This document shows, piece by piece, positions 57,421 to 64,000 of a DNA stretch of 64,000 nt. Position 1 is the first letter of the stretch, and each line of letters starts with the position of its first letter. Made by a program: the position numbers and the translations under genes. Below the pieces are notes generated by a model that saw only the letters and a program-made list of their open reading frames with translations, made no database searches and was not told the origin of the DNA. Source of the stretch: Asterias amurensis (Eukaryota; Echinodermata; Asteroidea; Forcipulatida; Asteriidae); assembly GCF_032118995.1 (NCBI RefSeq), contig NC_092657.1, positions 3,717,891-3,781,890 of the forward strand, given 5' to 3'.

Positions 57421-59149
57421 CCAAAAGCCATTGGGTCGTTGCTTGCAAGTCAAAATGTTGCAGACTTAGCGATCTCTGCCACCACACAGACAGCTCATCA
57501 GTCCAGTCTTAACCTCGATTGAAGACAATTTCAGACTAAAAACTAAGATACTATCACAAGAAGGTTTGTCTCTCTCAAAGGTCTTGAAGCAATTATCCTC
57601 TGGTAGGGGCACTCTATTCCTCGTAGAGGAAAATATAAACTTGTATTGGAAATTTCCAAAAGGGCACTACAGCCTACAGGTGACGTGGGATATTACCAGA
57701 CCTGCTCTCAACTGATGATGAAGAACAGACTCTAAAAAGACTTTGTCACACGTTGATGATGGGCTCCTGTCAGTTCAGGGAAGTTGTCCAAACTGTTTTC
57801 CGTTTTGCCAGTAAAAACACCTGGATTTCTCACATCAGAGGGAAGAGATTTGACGCCAGCTCTGTGATTAATTCGCGGACGTTTTAAAATGAACTATAGG
57901 AGATAAGAGCAAATGCAATAAAGATATTTTGTCTGTGATCGATCAGTATCAATGGGTCGTTTAACTGTACTGTGAAAGACAGAAATCCTTGAGGGTTTGA
58001 CACTTCTATGGTTTTGATAAAGAACTGCGAACAATAGATCAACATTTAGCTTGCAGCCTGTGGAAGAAACACCCTGTCATGCACCTGGCTGAATTTTCAA
58101 AACAAAATTTAGACTCCTTTTAGTGCACTAATACATGTATGGCGTAATGTCCCAGGTAGAGTGTCTTGCTTAAGGACACAAGTGCCATGACCACGGAATC
58201 AAGCCCACACTCTGCTGATTAATAATTACCAGCAATTTAGTTACTTCTTACAACAACAAAACGTTCACACCTCAAAAATTTGTTAAACTTAAAAATCAAA
58301 AGTAGACAAAAAAGTTGATGATGAGGCATTCCCTAATAGAACAACACCATGGTCCTGCAAAAACATAACATTAAGGTGTTGGTCAGCTCAGCATCAACTT
58401 CCTCAAGGCAGCAGAGAGCCGAGTGGCAGAGTTAACCGTAAACTTTCCTACCAGAAAGCTTGTTGAAAAATTTTTACCAAGAAAGTCTCAACATCCTTCA
58501 ACCATGGAGGAAAGGAATGCCAGTGCATCAAGCAGAACGATTCAAGGTTTCCTTTTACAAATACTTGTACTTCTCTCTGGAAATACAACCCAGCAGGCAA
58601 CCCATATGGCTGGCAATTGTCTAGACATCAACATCCTTCGATTGCGGAGCAGGTGTCTACAAGTTTCTCTGAGGTCTCGGGGGGGGGAGAAAAAACCGAC
58701 ACCCATTGCCTTGGTGCCCTGTGCTTTTGCTGTGGTGCCTTTTGCAAAGTTCAAATAAAAGTTTACATTTTCCTCGTAGAAGTGCCCCTTTTCTAAAATT
58801 CAAACGAGAACTGAAAAATCTCCTATCAATACTTTGAAATGAGTCTATCAATTATGAACAGCAGTGCCGCTCACAAAGTAAGTTTTTATGGTCGTTAACT
58901 TTTGGAGTGCTTGCCAATCTCTGACCCTACCGTAAGTTTACAGCTGATGTAAATATTTATTTTAAAAGTTCAAGAGGGCATGGAAGCAAAGACCAGTGGC
59001 ATATAAATAATTTTCTAAAGGTCAAACATGTACATGTACCTAACACTTGAACACTGAGCGACAAGTATCCTTTGAACTGCCATGATTAAAGCAAGAATAA
59101 AACCCAAACTCAAAACTAAGGAAATTTTGAAGCCACCACAACTTGGACA

Positions 59150-59690
59150 CAAAGAAAAAAGCTTCTACACACAGCTACAGTCCAACAAATGTAAAATTCC
59201 GTTACTGAAGCATTTCAAACTTCTTTCCCAAAATCATTTCTTAAAATGTTCCCATCCATGTAAAGAAATCAAAGAAAACTTCTCCACAAGAGCTGTCCAA
59301 GAAATGTAAACTTCTGTTAACTGAAGCTACTTGCATTTCAAACTCCCTTTCACAAAATCTCTTCTGACACATAAAAATCCATCCAATCCGTCTAAAGAGA
59401 AACAAAGAAAATTTCTCCACCCCGTCGAAAAATCCTAAAATCCGTTATCTGAAACTACCTGGATTTCATACTCCTTTCACCAAATCATTTCTGATCCAAA
59501 GAAAACTTCTCCACACAGCTGTCAAAAAAATGTAAAATTCTGTTACTGAAGCTACTTGCATTTCAAACTCCTTTCAACAAAACACTTCTGATATCCTATC
59601 AGTCCAAAGAAACCCACAGAAAATGTCTCCACACAGCCGTCCAAGAACTGTTAATTCCGCAACCTACTTTCATTTTAGCAGTCAGGCTTT
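59150..59690 (+). repeat. Tandem array, about 110-120-bp units
   Basis: Four to five units with 'acttctccacacagctgtccaa', 'tgtaaaattctgttactgaagc' and 'tacttgcatttcaaactcc' in order. Confidence 0.8.
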
Positions 59691-60229
59691 TGACTCCCAT
59701 AGAAACAGTGACGTTAACAGGCACATGTAGATCACAGAAGCTTAATACATATGTACTACTATGTTTTCTTGTTCTTTTGTGTCTTGAATAAGCAGCAGTT
59801 TATAACAGGATTTGTGAGCCTGTGTCAATCTTTATCTCATCACCCACCAATCTGCGCTAATCTGTTTTTAACATACCTGTCCAATATTTGCAAAAGGTCT
59901 AAGACCAAACATGTATTTGGATTATAGCTGTACTTATAATCATGTAGTAATACATGTCGTCAAATTGTGCAAAGGTGAAGTCAAACATGGAACTTCAAAA
60001 CTATAACTCAAAACTAGAAGAGTGTTGAGTCACTCTTTCAGGAGATTGGGTTCATCTTTTTCTCAGTAATTCTTCCAAAGTGTATTCAAGATACTTTTCT
60101 TATAGATTCAGATTGCATGGGATGTTACTTCTGGGGTCCTTCAAGGTTCAGTTCTTGGTCCTTTTAATAATCGTTCATCCAACATGGTTGTTTAAAACAA
60201 TGAATTTGCTGTGGAATTGGCTGTGAATA

Positions 60230-60430
60230 CTACTTTGGCTTATTAACTTCACTGTCACAGAGCATAGAGAGAGTGAGTTATTTTGGTCTCAACTTTTCAA
60301 TTGTTCGACTAGTCTGCTCTAGTCATCGTCAGGCGACGTTCAGAGCTAATGGAGCCATATCTAAAAAAACACCATTATAACAAACAAGTTTGCTCTTTGT
60401 AATAGAGGGTTTTAAATCCCCACTTAGCGC
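60230..60430 (-). mobile_element. Penelope-like relic with hammerhead-like core
   Basis: Minus strand 60332-60303 reads CTGACGA, a TGACTAG/CTAGTCG stem (one wobble), then AACAA in place of AAAC. This is the same architecture as 57304-57334. Confidence 0.45.
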
Positions 60431-62635
60431 ACCACCCTGTAAGAAACTTATCCACCAGCAGTGTATAATTGCTTCCGAAGTCGGTAATTGCCTTCCACTG
60501 CTCACTAAGCTTCTCCCAACAATGGCGACAGATACTCTAACAACAACAGACCATGCAAAGAATGCTTCAACGGAACTGGTTTAAAAGGTCCTAGGTTTGG
60601 GTGATTATTTTAGGAGCTGGTTGTTTGTAAGTGCAGTGTTTGGCTGATCCAACTTATGTCACAGATAGCACATTTAGTTTTTAAAAGATGCTATGTCAAT
60701 TTTTGTTTGCCGAATTTTACCCCACAATTAAGTTCTAAGTTTTAAGTTTGTTTATATAACATGTATAAGGCCAAGGACAAAAGAAATTCCAGCAAAATAC
60801 TGCATTTTTTTAGTCAGAGTACATCAACTACATTGTAATAAACCTAAAACCAACCAAACCAAAACAAATGCTCTTCATTTTGAACAAAGAGTGAAAGAAC
60901 ACTGCCAGTCGAAATAGAAACTTCTCCAAGAGTCTTTCCCGTAGCTGTATTTCTCAAATTGAAACGACTGTTGACTTATTTTCTCAACTCAAGAGCCACT
61001 CAGCCCAACATTATCTCCTCCGAAAGGCTTTGTACTTCTTGAGGATGTATTCCAAGAAGCAAGGAAAAGCTTCCCCTCTTTGGCTGATCTGATTGGAAGT
61101 TTGTACAGGTGCCAGGTGGATCTTGACTTTTAAATAGACTTTCCTCAAGGCGTTACATTTCTATCCTACTTTATTATTGCATTGGGACATTTAGACTGCC
61201 AGTGTAAGCAGACGAACACATGAGGCTTGAGTAGAATGTAAGGCTATCTGTTGATTCCAATTTCCTTCTTGTGGTGGTCTTGATGGATTTGTTACTATGG
61301 TGATAATACTATCCTCCAATCAGGCTTCAGTAAAAATACAATCATCCAACGAGTGCTTGAGAACTTGCTGCTTAAGTTACACTGCAGACGCAAAGTTGAT
61401 CAATTAGGACACAGCCTTGTGCAAGGTTTGCCCAACTTTGGGCCCAAATCATCTCTCAATTCACTCGTTCATCAATAGCTTTTTCACTAGTCCATATTCC
61501 ATGTGAATTGCTGATACTTTTCAACTCTGAACTTGCCAGCCAAACCACTTGCAGAGTCCACTGTTAAGGGAGATGTTACAAAAAACTCAGCCATTGACAG
61601 AAACCTTTAAACTTGTAACGTAGTCCAGCAGAAGAAAAAAAAATATTCGTCGGTTTGAAGTTATTCCAAATCCATTTTTTAGAAGAAGGTAAAAAGCAAA
61701 CTTTGTTGAGAGTTTAAAATAAAAAACCCTGGTTATTCTCACAGCTCCAGAACTCAATTCTCCTTGATGTTGTTCGTCGGTTTAAAGTTGTTCCAAATCC
61801 ATAGTCCGGAAGTAGGTAAAAAATAACTTTGTCGAGAAAAAAAACCACTGGTTCTTCTCACAACTAACAGTCCTCCTTCATGGTGTATGTAACTAACCTG
61901 TGGGAAAAAAAGTCAACTGCATTCCAGACACATAGGAACAGACTCTCAGGTAAAATCACTGCCGTAATAGACTTGTTCCAGTCCGCTCACCAAAGGCGGT
62001 AAAACTACAAAACATGCTTTAATAAATAAAGCCATGTTTACTCTTGTTGTGTACACATGTTTCTAAGCATTATTGTACGTGGTACAATGTACCTGTGATG
62101 TGAGTTACAAGGGTCGGGTTGCATTCATTAAGGCTACCATTCAAAAAAGCATCTAATCGTGTTTATTCGAGGATAACAAATTCTAACAAGCGGGGAGAGA
62201 CAGGCGGAAGTTTACCTCCGTTGACAAGTCAAACCCCTAAAAGTGACGGATTACAACCCACAATAACCCATGAAGGGTCGCATGACTGGGCCTTTAAGAG
62301 AAGTGTATCCTGGCAACCAAACATCCTAGTCAAGTTGGCTAGACTTGTCCAAGTCTCACTTTAGGTCTAGGGTGTGAGGAGTCTCCTGAATAGATCAGAA
62401 CATTATCGATGCCAGCAGGCATATAGGCCTATGTAAATATAATATGTTACTTTTTAGATCTCTGTTGGCGGGTCAGACGTGTATCCACGTACTTGACTGT
62501 GGTTTGGGCACTGACCTGGTTACTAGTCTTTTTTCTTTATGTTTCTTTCTTTATCTTTTTCTTCCATTCTGTGCCCTTTTAACTTGTATGTAAAGGGCTG
62601 CATTATAAATATTAAACATCATCATTATTAGTATA

Positions 62636-62813
62636 AAGGCCCGGTCCCACTGCAGCCATAACGAGAACGATAACGATAACGACGCAGAGAGAACGCATTC
62701 AATTGGTTGAAAGAGCGTGTGCGTTTTCTGCGTGGAGCAATTCGACCAAAATGCGTTCTCTTTGCGTCGTGGTCGTTATCGTTTTGGTTATCGCTGCAGT
62801 GGGACCGGGCCTT
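62636..62813. mobile_element. MITE, AAGGCCCGGTCCCACTGCAGC ends, 178 bp
   Basis: Near-perfect inverted ends with TA on both sides (62634-62635, 62814-62815). The whole element folds: 'gataacgac' repeats oppose 'gtcgttatc'. Confidence 0.8.
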
Positions 62814-63556
62814 TACTTTGATTTTGTAGTAACATTCTGTCACTTTGGTTTTAAACTGAAAGACATGTACTTCCCTTCAATAATACAAACCTGCATCTTC
62901 TCAGATTTCAAGGTCCCCCCTTTCTACACATACACTGCGATAGGTTTGACCATGGAGGTAGAAATTTCTACCTCCACGGTTTGACAAATTCTGAAAAAGT
63001 TTTCCTTGTAGCATTTTGCTGGGCGTGGGAAAGTACTGAGTATTTACAGTGTTTCACACACATCAGTGTATATCACTGAGAAACCAAATCAATAATGCTG
63101 TTGTAAAAGAACATATTTTAAAGATTCTCCTATTTGGGTTTATTGCTTGTTTTTGTGTACTTTGCTTTTTTTATTCCATTGAGTGTTTTTTTTTTATGGC
63201 TGAGAAGGTTGTAAAAGAGTTTGCCTTGGGCAAAAGATTTTTACATTGTGAACACAAAACAAATTGGCATTCCCTCTTCCATGCGGAAGCCATGCTCGGT
63301 GAAGTATTACAACACTTGCTGTTATGGTGCAAAGGGTTAGGCTACAAAACAGTTTGTGGTATACTGCCTTTACTTAGGCCACAGACATTAAAAAACACGT
63401 TTCCTTCAATGCAATGCAGAGTTAGTTAGTTATAGCTCTGTCTGGTTCAAACATTCCCTTTTTTGCATCCCATGTGGGGAGACATCCATTGTCCCTGTTC
63501 TGTAGATCTTCCCATAGACTTTGTACATGATAAGATTCCATGTGGAGCACCCGGCA

Positions 63557-63722
63557 GGGGTCAATTTCACAAAGAGTTAGGACTCATCTTATCTCCGAGT
63601 TAGGACGAGCTAACTTAGGATTAATCTTTTAAAGGTATGCATGCTACAGTGCAGGGTTGGGACTCATCCTAAGTCCTAAGATTAGTCTTAAGTTGAGGAC
63701 GAGTTTTGTGAAATCGACTGCA
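63557..63722. mobile_element. MITE, GGGGTCAATTTCACAAAGAGTT family
   Basis: Left 'ggggtcaatttcacaaagagttaggac' opposes right 'gacgagttttgtgaaatcgactgc'. Same family as 39249. Confidence 0.7.
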
Positions 63723-64000
63723 GGTCTTTAGAATTTCCCTATGGAGTTTTTTTTATTTTCCTTTTTTTTGTTTTGTCCCTGGTCTCCATTAGCATGCCAT
63801 AAGGTAGTGAATATGAAATCATCAGGGTGCAATGTGGCCACAAATTAATTAAAATGTGTTTTGTGTGAGTATTTCTTCATACAATAATGGTCCATTGCAA
63901 GGCGGAATAGGTGTACAGTGTGTGTAGTTTAATTTTAGTCGGATAACAACTGATCAAATGAAGTTCATACTAAATCCATCTTTGTGTGAAATATTTCCCT

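Larger units (their letters stand above)
57012..64000. other. Right-end region without recognised genes
   Basis: This may hold an untranslated first exon and the promoter of the ankyrin gene, but no start could be placed. Open frames here are short, lack domains and lack paired splice sites. Listed repeats account for part; 60430-62620 shows nothing I recognise. Confidence 0.55.

Noticed and set aside
63049-63429. 126-codon plus-strand frame near the right edge
   Set aside because: Hydrophobic, T-rich low-complexity translation without a domain or splice sites. A piece of a transposase-like protein could not be shown.

Overview
This is animal nuclear DNA. Genes are split into short exons by GT-AG introns, there are no operons, and the intervening DNA is full of short inverted-repeat transposons and tRNA-derived SINEs. 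Protein similarity (recalled, not searched) and the repeat style point to an invertebrate deuterostome, most likely an echinoderm and possibly a sea star. The species cannot be fixed from the window.

Five protein-coding genes can be assembled exon by exon with consistent reading phase. (1) RP2 (ARL3 GTPase-activating protein, TBCC domain), minus strand, coding exons from 8854 down to 495, running off the left edge. (2) SPRYD3 (two SPRY domains), plus strand, eight coding exons from 16169 to 26124, 461 codons. (3) RPL12 (large-subunit ribosomal protein uL11), minus strand, four exons from 36543 to about 34575. (4) NSFL1C/p47 (UBA-SEP-UBX cofactor of p97/VCP), plus strand, nine exons from 36840 to 46392, 407 codons. 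(5) An ankyrin-repeat protein of 519 codons that I could not assign to a named orthologue, minus strand, nine exons from 56996 to 50312.

Orientation alternates. RP2 and SPRYD3 are head to head, about 7.3 kb apart. SPRYD3 and RPL12 are tail to tail. RPL12 and NSFL1C are head to head with only 296 bp between start codons, so they probably share a bidirectional promoter. NSFL1C and the ankyrin gene are tail to tail. The five products have no common pathway: cilium trafficking, a poorly characterised SPRY protein, translation, membrane fusion/ubiquitin handling, and an ankyrin scaffold. This is a stretch of mostly conserved genes and not a functional cluster.

The rest is repeats. The most striking class is a set of at least five MITE families with inverted ends of the form AG...CT flanked by TTAA, several of them nested or sharing one TTAA. 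There is also a 1.7-kb hAT-like element with an 8-bp target duplication in SPRYD3 intron 3, a Harbinger-like element, a LINE 3' end, four SINE types, relics carrying degraded hammerhead-ribozyme-like cores (Penelope-like), and several minisatellites. The 7 kb at the right end (57012-64000) holds only repeats and unassigned sequence.
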